This document shows, piece by piece, positions 19,045 through 28,269 of a DNA stretch of 64,000 nucleotides. A model generated the notes under the pieces. The model was given only the letters and a program-made list of their open reading frames with translations, ran no database searches and was not told the origin of the DNA. The stretch is from Flavobacteriales bacterium (lineage in GTDB: Bacteria; Bacteroidota; Bacteroidia; Flavobacteriales_D; Crocinitomicaceae), in assembly GCA_947500755.1 (NCBI GenBank), contig CANMTO010000004.1, forward strand, positions 1 through 64,000. The letters are read 5' to 3'. The translations under genes were made by a program, and so were the position numbers. Every line of letters begins with the position of its first letter. Position 1 is the stretch's first letter.

Positions 19045-19748
19045 GGAATAAAGCGTTTTTCTGAATTACTAACTAGGGTTCCCTGCCGTTTAACTTCATC
19101 GATAAATACATCGCGCAGATTCTTCGGCTTTAGTTGGAATGATTCTGGCGTTAAGAAAAAAGTCATTTTATCGCCACCTTGTGCTAAATAATCCGAGGTA
19201 ATCACCCAAAAATGGGTGTGCGTTTCATTTAAGCCTTGAATCATGAGCTTGCCTTTTTCAAATCGAGCGTTCGCAAGCGGAACTCCTTTGGGTTGATTTT
19301 TCATGAAGGTCTCAATTGCCTCGATACGTGAAATCGGCAAACGAACCCATGCTACCGAATTGTCGAAGGGCATAAGTTTGAATAAATCACCAACCGTGAT
19401 GGGACCCTTGTTTAGGCTCGCACGTAAACCGCCGGCATTTAATATACAAATAACAGGTTCAGATAAGCGAACGGTTTCTGTTTCTTGCAGTAATAAGGCA
19501 TCAGTAGCCCAATTCATGAGGTTTGAACTGGGAAATACCACCTCGAAACTGGTGTCAGCCGTGCCTAGGATTTCTCCCATTTGAAGGGCTAATGAATCGC
19601 GGTACGGGACAATGAATTGCTCGATTTGTTGCACTGCTTGTACACTCGTATCAACACGAATATTCTTTGAAGCCGACGAAACATTTACTTGGTAGGAACA
19701 ACTCAGGGCTCCTGCAACAAGAAGTATACAGAGAACCAGCTTAAACAT
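19041..19748 (-). CDS. 5'-nucleotidase C-terminal (substrate-binding) domain lipoprotein
   Basis: 235 residues matching the 5'-nucleotidase C-terminal domain, with NLMNWATDALLLQ, NAGGLRASLNKGPITVGDLF, LMPFDNSVAWVRLPI and DYLAQGGDKMTFF. The start MFKLVLCILLVAGALSC carries a lipobox (GALSC), so this half is predicted to be membrane-anchored while the catalytic half has its own signal. No metallophosphatase motifs occur here. Its ATG overlaps the endonuclease stop by one base (TAATG) and its end overlaps the catalytic-half gene by 4 bp, so translation of all three is probably coupled. Confidence 0.85.
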   Translation of the reverse strand: MFKLVLCILLVAGALSCSYQVNVSSASKNIRVDTSVQAVQQIEQFIVPYRDSLALQMGEILGTADTSFEVVFPSSNLMNWATDALLLQETETVRLSEPVICILNAGGLRASLNKGPITVGDLFKLMPFDNSVAWVRLPISRIEAIETFMKNQPKGVPLANARFEKGKLMIQGLNETHTHFWVITSDYLAQGGDKMTFFLTPESFQLKPKNLRDVFIDEVKRQGTLVSNSEKRFIP

Positions 19749-22015
19749 TACTCTTTTATAAAGCTTCCGCGGGCTGCTCCAAGGTTGGTACGCACCTCAA
19801 TCAGGTATTTACCAGATTTTAAATCGTTTCCGTTCACAATAAGTACGTCCTCATTAATGCCTTGAGAAGCCTTAACAATACGACCACTTAAATCGGTAAT
19901 GGTAAATCCAGTAATGGCAAGACCATTTACTTGGGCATATACGTTGCCGTTAGTGGGGACCGGGAATACCGATAAATTAGCGGCTAATTGATCTTCAATC
20001 CCAACGTTGCATGATGTTTCTAAGTAAGACATGTTGTTAAAGTTTACGTGGCATGCAAAATTCACAGAATCGATGTATGGATTCCGGTTGCCTTGAACGC
20101 TGAAGATATATTCCTGACGAGCAATTTCATAAGAATCCGGGAGGTCAGCAAAATGCCATGTTTTTAAGGTGGCTTGATCTTGGTTTGCTGCAATTCCCCA
20201 ATTCAAGTTGTTTTGCATGTTGTAACATGTTGCTTGATAAAAAATCGAACGAGCAGCATTTCCTTTTTGTGCATCTCTGGGTTCATAACACATTTGATTG
20301 CCATTATATCCAACGCTTCCTTCTAAAAACGTATAAAGCACATTCCCTGTAATTTCCATCAATGGGAGATTACTTCTATAAGAATTCGCATTCGCTAAGT
20401 TAGTAGGGTAGAGGTTGTGTTGGTCTGTATATTCTGGTTGCTCTGGATTATCGCATGGGAAGGTAGGCATCCAAGAATGGCAAAACGTGTGCTCGCGAGA
20501 ATAACCAGTTGCGGTCCAATCAAATGGATCGTTAAACACCTTGTTCTCACCGGTATAAACACAGGTTACAAAGGATTGTCCGTTGGTTGTATCACACACC
20601 TCAAATTGGTTCATTACCGTTTGCTTGTAATTGAAATATGAAATGAAGGTATGTGGATTGATTAATGCTGAAAGATCACTCACCAAGGTAGGAGCGGTAG
20701 AATTAATACTTGAATAGTAGTTCCCTATGTTTAATCCAGTCGTTGTTACGTTCCCTGTGGCGGGAGTTGTTGTTTTGTAATTCTCAAATCCAGCAGGACC
20801 ATTAAAGGCATATACTGAAAAATAATACGCTTGATTGGCGCGAACACCGCGTGGCACAAACGAAACAGAACTTCCAGTGTAAGCTACTTTAGCATTGCCA
20901 ATAATATCTCCGCGTTGGTAACTCGTTCCATCCATAGGAGTTCCCGAAACCGGTGCATTTTTCGACCACAATACGAGGTATTTCTCGGCCCCAGCACCTG
21001 CGGTATATGCCCCAGCTAAGGTATACGCCTCAATATTAGCAAAGGTTAAGTTTGTTGGGTTTGAGGTAGGTTCAGTAGCCAAGTTATCAAGACCAACAGC
21101 TAACAAGGTAATCACGTACGGATTTTCATCATTATCATTGTTAGCAATGCTTAGCGTCGCAGTTCTTGAACCATTTCCTAAAGGTGCAAAATTCAAGGTG
21201 TAATTCTGTGAACCTAATCCAGCAACAGTGGAAGCATTTAAACTGGTAGTGAATTCTGCTGCATTCGCACCAGAAAGCGTTGCCCCTGAAATCGTTAGGT
21301 TTTGTACACCACTATTTTCTATGGTAATGGTATTGTTTGCCGTATTTCCAATCACGTAACTGGTGTTGTTTAATGCAGTGGTACCATTGATCTTAACGTT
21401 GATTTCAGTTTGTGGAGCAACATAAGGGATAATGTCTGAGGTACTTCTTGGAACAAGTTGATAATTCGCATTAAATTGTCCCATTAAACCGGTGATGGTA
21501 ACTGGTCCTGCTAGAATGGCGCTTCCGTCAATATTCGTAGTTCCGTTGATTCGAACATCCAAGGTGTTGGCTCCATTGGTGATTTGTACCGTACTGTTTC
21601 CGGCAGCAAAGTTTCCACTTTGAACAAAAGTTACATTTTCAATCCGAACAAGCTGCGCTTCCAAGGCTTCTCCTGCGCTTGTAATCGGAATTACTTGGGG
21701 TACATTTGGAGTAACAGGTCCATGATCCGTAAAGCTGTTCGTTGGCGATAATTCTAACAAGCCACTGAAGTCAAATAAAACACCGGTAGCGGTTACAGAA
21801 TCCCCCGTAGTTAAACTTGAAAGCGTGTTCCCATAAATAGCGATACCTGCAGTACCGTCTTGTAAGTAACGAATTGAACCAAGCTCTGTCCCATTAGAGA
21901 CCACTCCTTTTACGGTTACCGTGGCACCAATAGACATGTTTCGAACTTGCTGAATGGTTTGTGCGCCAAGGGTTAAGGTGCATAATGCCGCAACGAGGGT
22001 AAAGATTTTCTTCAT
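19748..22015 (-). CDS. Secreted endonuclease I family nuclease with T9SS tail
   Basis: 755 residues; signal peptide MKKIFTLVAALCTLTLGAQ. Residues ~20-200 form an OB-fold-like nucleic-acid-binding region (VTVKGVVSNGTELGSIRYL, GDSVTATGVLF). Residues ~205-320 form a choice-of-anchor D module, and a fibronectin-like region follows. The nuclease core shows endonuclease I signatures: GYSREHTFCHSWMP and YTDQHNLYPTNLANANSYRS (the DxHNL..P...N..R pattern). The C-terminus (LSVFPVPTNGNVYAQVNG, then SGKYLIEV) is a T9SS type A domain. The likely role is cutting extracellular DNA or RNA at the cell surface. It starts 2 nt after the TonB-dependent receptor stop, so the two belong to one transcript. Confidence 0.88.
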   Translation of the reverse strand: MKKIFTLVAALCTLTLGAQTIQQVRNMSIGATVTVKGVVSNGTELGSIRYLQDGTAGIAIYGNTLSSLTTGDSVTATGVLFDFSGLLELSPTNSFTDHGPVTPNVPQVIPITSAGEALEAQLVRIENVTFVQSGNFAAGNSTVQITNGANTLDVRINGTTNIDGSAILAGPVTITGLMGQFNANYQLVPRSTSDIIPYVAPQTEINVKINGTTALNNTSYVIGNTANNTITIENSGVQNLTISGATLSGANAAEFTTSLNASTVAGLGSQNYTLNFAPLGNGSRTATLSIANNDNDENPYVITLLAVGLDNLATEPTSNPTNLTFANIEAYTLAGAYTAGAGAEKYLVLWSKNAPVSGTPMDGTSYQRGDIIGNAKVAYTGSSVSFVPRGVRANQAYYFSVYAFNGPAGFENYKTTTPATGNVTTTGLNIGNYYSSINSTAPTLVSDLSALINPHTFISYFNYKQTVMNQFEVCDTTNGQSFVTCVYTGENKVFNDPFDWTATGYSREHTFCHSWMPTFPCDNPEQPEYTDQHNLYPTNLANANSYRSNLPLMEITGNVLYTFLEGSVGYNGNQMCYEPRDAQKGNAARSIFYQATCYNMQNNLNWGIAANQDQATLKTWHFADLPDSYEIARQEYIFSVQGNRNPYIDSVNFACHVNFNNMSYLETSCNVGIEDQLAANLSVFPVPTNGNVYAQVNGLAITGFTITDLSGRIVKASQGINEDVLIVNGNDLKSGKYLIEVRTNLGAARGSFIKE

Positions 22016-22017
22016 AA

Positions 22018-24774
22018 TTAGAATTGATAAGACAAAGATACATTAAATCGCAACCCTTGACCAAACATCACCGCGGATGAGGTTGCATCGAAATTCTGAT
22101 TGCTTCCGTTCATGTTGTTGGAAGCATCCGAGATAAAGGCTTTATTGAGTAGGTTGATAATGTTTCCTGACAAGATGAGTGCATCTTCTTTGAGTTTGAA
22201 TCGATACCCGGCATATAAATTAATCAAGGTGTATGAAGGCATTTTCCAAGACTCTCTTCCTCCGTTTGCCCCTTGTAAGGAGAAGGGATTGAAATCTGAA
22301 AAATAGCGGTCGAAATATTGGATTTGACCTTTGAAGTATAAATTCCTGATGGGCTCGTATCTGACAGTTGCCGACAAGGCAGTTTGTGCGGCATCTCCCA
22401 CATGAACACCCTTAGCATCAAAGGTATATTCCAATGAATCATATTGCGGAATGACAATGGTTTTACTGGAATTCCAGAACCAATCACCCATCGAGAACAT
22501 GAATTCGGAAGATATTTTCTTGGAGATTTCCCAAGCCACATCAATCTCACCGCCCACGTGCACCGCGTCCATGCCGTTAATATTCACACGTATGGTTTCT
22601 GTTGGATCATTGGGATCGGGAACTGCCACTCCATATGGGAAGGGTTTGTTCTTCCAATTGGTTGCATAGGCATTGATATTGACACCAAAAGTGCGGGTTG
22701 CATATGAAAATCCTTGTTCAAGTGCTAGGATTTTCTCATTGTTAATCACCCCAAAAAACTTGTTGTAATTATTGTCAATTACATTGGAAAACATCGGAGT
22801 TCGGTTAAGGTAACCAATGTTTATGAACACACTTGCAAATTCACTTAACTTGACGCTTGCACCCGTTTTAAAGGTAAATCCGGGTATGAATTTCCATGGT
22901 GTCTTCACGTAATCTACCCCCTCAGAATAGCTGTGGTAGGTTTGACCGTTGTATGTTAATGTATCCCCGTATCCAAACTGTAAAATGGTGTCCCCAAGAT
23001 TCAGTTCGCGTTTTTGAAAGTAATCAATCCCTCGGTACCCATTACCAATCCCCGTAAGGTTAACAAATGCGCTCACCGTTTTGGTCTCATAGGAAACTTG
23101 AGAAAATCCTCCAAGCCACGATACTAGGCCATCGCGGTTCGCGTTGAACAGATTCTTTGCGATTTTATCTCCGACACGTTTCATGGGACTAGCCGCATTC
23201 TTGTCGGATAAATCCACGTAATAATCGCCTCCGAGCAAATCTGTTACTTCTTGATAGTGCGAGCCTTGATAGTATCGAGCGTCTAATCCTCCTGATATTT
23301 CAAATCCTTTGTTGATTTCATAATTGGCTTGACCCAAATAACCTACCCAAAAGTGATTATTTACGCTGGATAAAATGATTTGTGAACTCTTAATTTCTGT
23401 GGGAGAATATTGCGCATCGATGTTCGGTGAACCAAACAGTGGATTCACCTGATTGGTCTCCACCATTTGGTCCCAATCAATGTTCATGTTGGAATCTCTA
23501 ATGATGGCAGATGAATTGTAAATCGCAGTGCCCCCACCACGACCAATAGACAGGTATGCGAGATTTGAGATGGAAAGTTTTTTATTGACCTTCCAAAAAT
23601 CTTTAAGGGTGATTTGAGGTTTGTTATAGTAATTCAAACGTTCATTTAATATTTCTTTTTTACCGTCTACCGTGCGATACCCCCAATGTTGATTATATTG
23701 TAATCCTAGGTCTGTTAAAAAGGAATTTGTATCTACTTCTACTCCGAGTTCTTTTGCTTGATCTTCACTCCAATATTGAATGGGCTGACGAAACGACCGC
23801 TGACCGTGTTGCTGCGGCGCAGAGAACCCTGAGAGGGTTAGTAAATGTTTGTTGAATTGCTTCGAAATTTTTAAGTAGCCAAAAAATCCTTGACTCGGAG
23901 TACCATCCACCCATCCTGTGGCTTGCTTGTAACTGGCAGCAGCAGTAAGTCCCCAACCTCCTTTTAGAATTCCTGTATTATAGGCAATGGAGGTGCGCAT
24001 TAAGTTTCCCGTACCATACTCTTGCTTTAAACTTCCGCCCTTTTTATTTCCAATTCCTTGAGTTATAATGTTAATGGTTCCACCAATCGATGGCATAGCG
24101 ATTTTAGTGGCACCCAATCCACGCTGTACTTGCATCGTCGCAGTAATCGCATCTAATCCAAACCAATTGGACCAATAAACCCAGCCATTTTCCATGTCGT
24201 TCACCGGAACACCGTCGATCATTACCCCAACGTTACGTTGGTCAAACCCACGCACATTAATCCGTGCATCACCATCTCCACCACCAGACTGGGTGGCATA
24301 AACCCCCGCAGTTCCGTTGAGCAACATTGGTAAATCCCGCGAGCCCAACTCCTCTTGAATTTTTTGCGCACTAATCCGAGTGACTGCAATCGGAACTGGA
24401 CCATCTTTGATGATGTTTCCAATCACACGTACCTCATCAAATTCAAGACTACCCGACATGCTCAGATTGACGATATGATCAGGTTTGGAGATTTTTACAT
24501 CCTTTACAATGGTATCAAATGAAATCAAGGTTACTGTAAATCGGTAATTTCCGAAGGGGATATCCCGAAATTCAAACGCCCCGTTGGATTCCGACAGTGC
24601 ACGACCGGCTACAGCACCTGTGTTTAGGGATTTGAGTTCTATTTTTGCTCCACTAACCGTTTGGCTTGAGGAACCTTCAGTGACTTTCCCAGTTATTCGG
24701 GCTTTCGCAGTTTGTCCATAGGATATGGAACAAATTATTCCTAAAAATAAGCCAAGGAGGAATGAACGTTTCAT
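22018..24774 (-). CDS. TonB-dependent receptor of the nuclease/nucleotidase locus
   Basis: 918 residues: signal peptide MKRSFLLGLFLGIICSISYGQ, carboxypeptidase-like regulatory domain (~22-110; ARITGKVTEGSSSQTVSGAK), plug (~120-240; ARINVRGFDQRNVGVMIDGV, later GGTINIITQG) and a long beta-barrel ending in an aromatic residue (FNVSLSYQF). Such receptors import substrates across the outer membrane using TonB energy. There is no SusD partner, so it is not a classic SusCD glycan importer. Gene context (nuclease, 5'-nucleotidase, phosphatase) suggests a nucleic-acid-derived substrate, which is an inference. A terminator hairpin abuts its start codon. Confidence 0.9.
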   Translation of the reverse strand: MKRSFLLGLFLGIICSISYGQTAKARITGKVTEGSSSQTVSGAKIELKSLNTGAVAGRALSESNGAFEFRDIPFGNYRFTVTLISFDTIVKDVKISKPDHIVNLSMSGSLEFDEVRVIGNIIKDGPVPIAVTRISAQKIQEELGSRDLPMLLNGTAGVYATQSGGGDGDARINVRGFDQRNVGVMIDGVPVNDMENGWVYWSNWFGLDAITATMQVQRGLGATKIAMPSIGGTINIITQGIGNKKGGSLKQEYGTGNLMRTSIAYNTGILKGGWGLTAAASYKQATGWVDGTPSQGFFGYLKISKQFNKHLLTLSGFSAPQQHGQRSFRQPIQYWSEDQAKELGVEVDTNSFLTDLGLQYNQHWGYRTVDGKKEILNERLNYYNKPQITLKDFWKVNKKLSISNLAYLSIGRGGGTAIYNSSAIIRDSNMNIDWDQMVETNQVNPLFGSPNIDAQYSPTEIKSSQIILSSVNNHFWVGYLGQANYEINKGFEISGGLDARYYQGSHYQEVTDLLGGDYYVDLSDKNAASPMKRVGDKIAKNLFNANRDGLVSWLGGFSQVSYETKTVSAFVNLTGIGNGYRGIDYFQKRELNLGDTILQFGYGDTLTYNGQTYHSYSEGVDYVKTPWKFIPGFTFKTGASVKLSEFASVFINIGYLNRTPMFSNVIDNNYNKFFGVINNEKILALEQGFSYATRTFGVNINAYATNWKNKPFPYGVAVPDPNDPTETIRVNINGMDAVHVGGEIDVAWEISKKISSEFMFSMGDWFWNSSKTIVIPQYDSLEYTFDAKGVHVGDAAQTALSATVRYEPIRNLYFKGQIQYFDRYFSDFNPFSLQGANGGRESWKMPSYTLINLYAGYRFKLKEDALILSGNIINLLNKAFISDASNNMNGSNQNFDATSSAVMFGQGLRFNVSLSYQF

Positions 24775-24776
24775 AG

Positions 24777-24800
24777 AAAAAAAATCCCGCCGAAGCGGGA
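24777..24800 (-). terminator. Hairpin-T8 terminator ending 2 nt before the TonB-receptor start codon
   Basis: On the minus strand the stem is TCCCGC/GCGGGA with a TTCG loop (the very stable cUUCGg tetraloop), followed by eight T, then CT and the ATG at 24774. It begins 5 nt after the stop of the lamin-tail gene. No TAnnTTTG element lies between the hairpin and the start, so receptor expression seems to need read-through, which suggests an attenuator. Confidence 0.85.
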
Positions 24801-24805
24801 ATACA

Positions 24806-25864
24806 TTATCGAATGATTACTTTTCGAATCTCTGACTTACCGTCTTTGGTGGTAATGTTTACGAAATACACACCACGAGACGCATCAATTTGAAAAACCA
24901 CCAACTCTTGGTTGCTTATTTCCTTAGTTGAAAGTACTTGTCCGAAGGCATTCAGCACTTGAAAACGCTTAATGTTAGCAGCATTCTTAATATATAACGT
25001 ACCTGAAGATGGGTTAGGGTAGATGGAGTACGCCAACTCATCCATGTCGTTTATGGTAGCCGGATTGCATTGGCAATCGTGCGATCCGAGTGAATTCCAA
25101 TTCCCGTCAAGGATTGGGTTGCCGCTTTGACTTAAAACAGTATCACCATTAATGTCCAATCTAACAATGACAGCAGGGATGGTGTCCCACTCTAATAAGG
25201 GATCAAAAAATGCAACTTGATTTATTACTCCTTTCTGAATGCTTGCCTTTCGGATCATGGAATGATCTTTTGTAGCATATTCTCCTTGACCATTATTGAA
25301 CGGAAAAACCGTGGTCCATGCACCATCATTACCAGCAGAAGAACCCGTTTGATTCGCAGGATTCTCTCCGATTTTAGCAAAAATATCAACCAACGCAAAT
25401 CCAGGTACATTTGCTGGACTGATTACCGTAGCAGCATTCGCAGGAAGTGTTCCTTTCGCCAAAACAACGGCATCGTTACCGTTCCAATAAAACGCATTCG
25501 ATGTGTTGTATACAGGACTGTAAAATCCGTCTGCACGTGCTTGTAAGGAATCCCAAATTGGAGCTTCTTGTCCGGTTCCGGCAGTATCTAATTTCTCTAA
25601 CACAGCAACATAAACATCATGTGCTTGTACCGTTCCCGTTAATTGAACTGCATTCGCAACCGTTGCGGTACTAGAACCGTTGGAATAACGAACTACGAAA
25701 TACCCATTTAGATTAATCGCCTGATTCGTTGGGTTATAGATTTCAAGAGCCTTATTATTCGACCATCCTTCTACATATTCTGAAATAAATAGGTCGCTAC
25801 AGTTCGTTTGGCTGAACGATAGCATGGTGATTGAAAGGGTGAAAAGTGTAAAAAGTTGTTTCAT
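24806..25864 (-). CDS. Secreted lamin-tail-domain protein with T9SS tail
   Basis: 352 residues from ATG 25864 with signal peptide MKQLFTLFTLSITMLSFSQ. Residues ~20-170 form a lamin-tail (LTD) domain: DLFISEYVEGWSNNKALEIY, NLNGYFVVRYSNG and AFYWNGNDAVVLAKG. In bacteria LTD domains are often attached to secreted nucleases or phosphatases; here the domain stands alone just upstream of a receptor and nuclease. The C-terminus (YSIYPNPSSGTLYIKN, then RGVYFVNITTKDG) is a T9SS type A sorting domain. An in-frame TTG at 25885 overlaps the -7 element, so the ATG is preferred. It probably serves as a surface binding protein; its ligand is unknown. Confidence 0.82.
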   Translation of the reverse strand: MKQLFTLFTLSITMLSFSQTNCSDLFISEYVEGWSNNKALEIYNPTNQAINLNGYFVVRYSNGSSTATVANAVQLTGTVQAHDVYVAVLEKLDTAGTGQEAPIWDSLQARADGFYSPVYNTSNAFYWNGNDAVVLAKGTLPANAATVISPANVPGFALVDIFAKIGENPANQTGSSAGNDGAWTTVFPFNNGQGEYATKDHSMIRKASIQKGVINQVAFFDPLLEWDTIPAVIVRLDINGDTVLSQSGNPILDGNWNSLGSHDCQCNPATINDMDELAYSIYPNPSSGTLYIKNAANIKRFQVLNAFGQVLSTKEISNQELVVFQIDASRGVYFVNITTKDGKSEIRKVIIR

Positions 25865-25882
25865 AACATGATATTTATTGGA

Positions 25883-25890
25883 CAAAAATA
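25883..25890 (-). promoter_or_regulatory. -7 promoter element of the lamin-tail gene
   Basis: TATTTTTG on the minus strand is a full match to TAnnTTTG and ends 18 nt before ATG 25864. It is the best promoter candidate for the whole receptor-nuclease-nucleotidase row. Confidence 0.55.
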
Positions 25891-25987
25891 ATGGGTTTTT
25901 TCGAATTTAGCGCAGGAATGGAAGGTTACCATTTTGTTAATTTCAACAATGAGCGGAAATATATTAAATTAGCGTCAAATAAAGTTC

Positions 25988-28153
25988 ATGAAATACATAC
26001 ATACAACCCTAGTTTTATTGGTGTTTAACGCCTTTTTTGCTCAGGAAATCAACGTTGAAAAAATTTGGAAAAAATATGAATACCGCACGCAAGGAGTGGA
26101 TGGTTTCAATTCATTGAAAGACGGTGATCGCTACACGCAAATGGATGAGCAAGGCAACGTGGTGCTTGCCTTTATTTCTAAACCAAATGAAGCCCCAAGT
26201 ATACTCATAGACGCAAAAGACTTATCATATCGTGGAAAACAGGTCATCATTGAAGATTACAGTTTTGATCAATCAGAGCGCAAGGTCCTCATCATGACTT
26301 CGATTACGCCGATCTACCGACGAAGCTACCATGCCGTATATTATCTGTATGATTTGGATACCAAGGTACTCAAGGCCCTGGCAGAGGAATACAGTCCACA
26401 AACCTTGGCCGAATATTCTCCCGATGGAACAAAGGTTTCTTTTATTCACAAAAATGATTTGTATGTAAAAGATTTACTCACCGAGAAAATAAGCCCCATT
26501 ACCACCGACGGTAAACGCAATAAAATCATTAACGGCACCACCGATTGGGTATACGAGGAAGAGTTTTCTATTACTCAGGCTTACAGTTGGTCTCCAGACT
26601 CAAAGTATATAGCGTTTTTAAAGTTTGTCGAGAAGAAAGTAAAAGAATTTGGTATTGATATGTATGGTGAATTATATCCGGATCGATTCGAATACAAATA
26701 TCCGAAAGCAGGCGAAGATAATTCCAACGTTACTGCGCATTGGGTGGCGGTTTCTAAGCCCCAAAAAATAAACCCTATATCGCTTGGGAGCTATGAATAC
26801 ATTCCCAGAATCCAATGGTCGAATGTCTCCAATCGCCTCTTATTACAGACGATGAATCGCCACCAAGACAGCTTGCGCTATCACATGGTGGATTTTAGTG
26901 TCGGGAAAAAACCGGTTCAACAGATTTTGTATACAGACCACAGCAATACGTATGTGGATGTGAATGAGTCCTTGCATTTTATGCCCAATGGCAATGGGTT
27001 TTTCTTTACTTCGGAAAAATCAGGGTATAATCAACTCTATGCCTTAGATTACTCGGGCAAGCTAAGTTCAATTTCTGACGGTGAATTGGACTTAATTGAT
27101 GCCTACGGCGTGAGTCAAGATGGTACGCATTTTTACTTCACACGTTCCGAGCAGCTTGGGGTTTCTAAAGTGCTTTGTCAAATTAATGTTCAAACGAAAG
27201 AGGTAAAAATACTCTCGCCTTTTGAAGGGTGGATGGACGCCTCCTTCACGCAAGGGATGAAATATTTTGTGGGAACTTATTCTGATGCCAATACACCACC
27301 AGTTTATGGGCTATATAACGGCAATGGAACCTTAATCAAAGTGTTAGCGGATAATGCTGATTTAAAAGTCAAGTTAAGCGCGTTAAACTTGAGTAAAAAA
27401 GAATTTCAACGGATTGAGGTCAATGGTGTTAATTTAAATGCCTCGGTCATTTTGCCTCCTGATTTTGATCAAAGCAACAAATATCCGGTGTATATGAACG
27501 TATATGGTGGTCCTGGCCATAATGAAGTAACAAACCAATGGGATGGTAACGATTTCATGTTTCATCAGTTATTGGCATCCAATGGGTATATTGTGGTCTC
27601 TGTAGATCCCAGAGGTACACAATACCGCGGGGCAGCATTCAAGAAAGCAACCTATTTGCAGTTAGGAAAATTAGAAGTTGAAGATTTTATCGGTACTGCA
27701 AAATACTTCCAAAGTCTACCGTATGTTGATGCGAATCGGATTGGGATTATGGGCTGGAGTTATGGTGGATTTATGTCGTCTTTGGCCGTTACGAAAGGCG
27801 CGGATGTATTTCGCATGGGAATTGCTGTAGCTCCGGTTACCAATTGGAGATATTATGATAACATTTATACCGAGCGTTTCATGCGCACTCCGCAAGAAAA
27901 TCCGGCGGGTTATGATACCAATTCTCCGATTAATCACGTGGATAAATTAAAAGGCAAATTCTTGTTAGTGCATGGAATGGCCGACGACAATGTTCATTTT
28001 CAAAACAGTATCGACATGATTAGTGCCTTAGTTAAGGCAAATAAGCAATTTGATTTCTTTGCATATCCAAATAAGAATCACGGGATATACGGTGGAAATA
28101 CGCGAAATCACTTGTTTTCAATGATGTACGACTATATTTTAAAGAATCTGTAA
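25988..28153 (+). CDS. Dipeptidyl peptidase IV (S9B family)
   Basis: 721 residues with signal peptide MKYIHTTLVLLVFNAFFAQ. The N-terminal beta-propeller contains the DWVYEEEF motif whose two Glu bind the substrate N-terminus in DPP IV. The C-terminal alpha/beta-hydrolase domain has the catalytic Ser in GWSYGGFMS (~residue 590), Asp in ADDNVHFQ (~663) and His in KNHGIYGG (~697). It releases Xaa-Pro dipeptides from peptides in the periplasm or at the surface. The length is normal for bacterial DPP IV. The gene diverges from the lamin-tail gene; a one-mismatch -7 element (TAAATTAG) lies about 20 nt before the start. Confidence 0.93.
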   Translation: MKYIHTTLVLLVFNAFFAQEINVEKIWKKYEYRTQGVDGFNSLKDGDRYTQMDEQGNVVLAFISKPNEAPSILIDAKDLSYRGKQVIIEDYSFDQSERKVLIMTSITPIYRRSYHAVYYLYDLDTKVLKALAEEYSPQTLAEYSPDGTKVSFIHKNDLYVKDLLTEKISPITTDGKRNKIINGTTDWVYEEEFSITQAYSWSPDSKYIAFLKFVEKKVKEFGIDMYGELYPDRFEYKYPKAGEDNSNVTAHWVAVSKPQKINPISLGSYEYIPRIQWSNVSNRLLLQTMNRHQDSLRYHMVDFSVGKKPVQQILYTDHSNTYVDVNESLHFMPNGNGFFFTSEKSGYNQLYALDYSGKLSSISDGELDLIDAYGVSQDGTHFYFTRSEQLGVSKVLCQINVQTKEVKILSPFEGWMDASFTQGMKYFVGTYSDANTPPVYGLYNGNGTLIKVLADNADLKVKLSALNLSKKEFQRIEVNGVNLNASVILPPDFDQSNKYPVYMNVYGGPGHNEVTNQWDGNDFMFHQLLASNGYIVVSVDPRGTQYRGAAFKKATYLQLGKLEVEDFIGTAKYFQSLPYVDANRIGIMGWSYGGFMSSLAVTKGADVFRMGIAVAPVTNWRYYDNIYTERFMRTPQENPAGYDTNSPINHVDKLKGKFLLVHGMADDNVHFQNSIDMISALVKANKQFDFFAYPNKNHGIYGGNTRNHLFSMMYDYILKNL

Positions 28154-28269
28154 CGGCCTTGGCTCAAGCGCCTCGAAAAATTGTTTAAGATTTTAAAATA
28201 ATCTAATCTAAAACTCGATTTTGTTTAGTATTTTAGGCGGAAAATTTACTAGAAACACTTAAACACACC

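Noticed and set aside
22018-24774. SusC-type classification of the first TonB receptor
   Set aside because: No SusD gene is adjacent and the neighbours are nucleases and phosphatases, so only TonB-dependent receptor is claimed.
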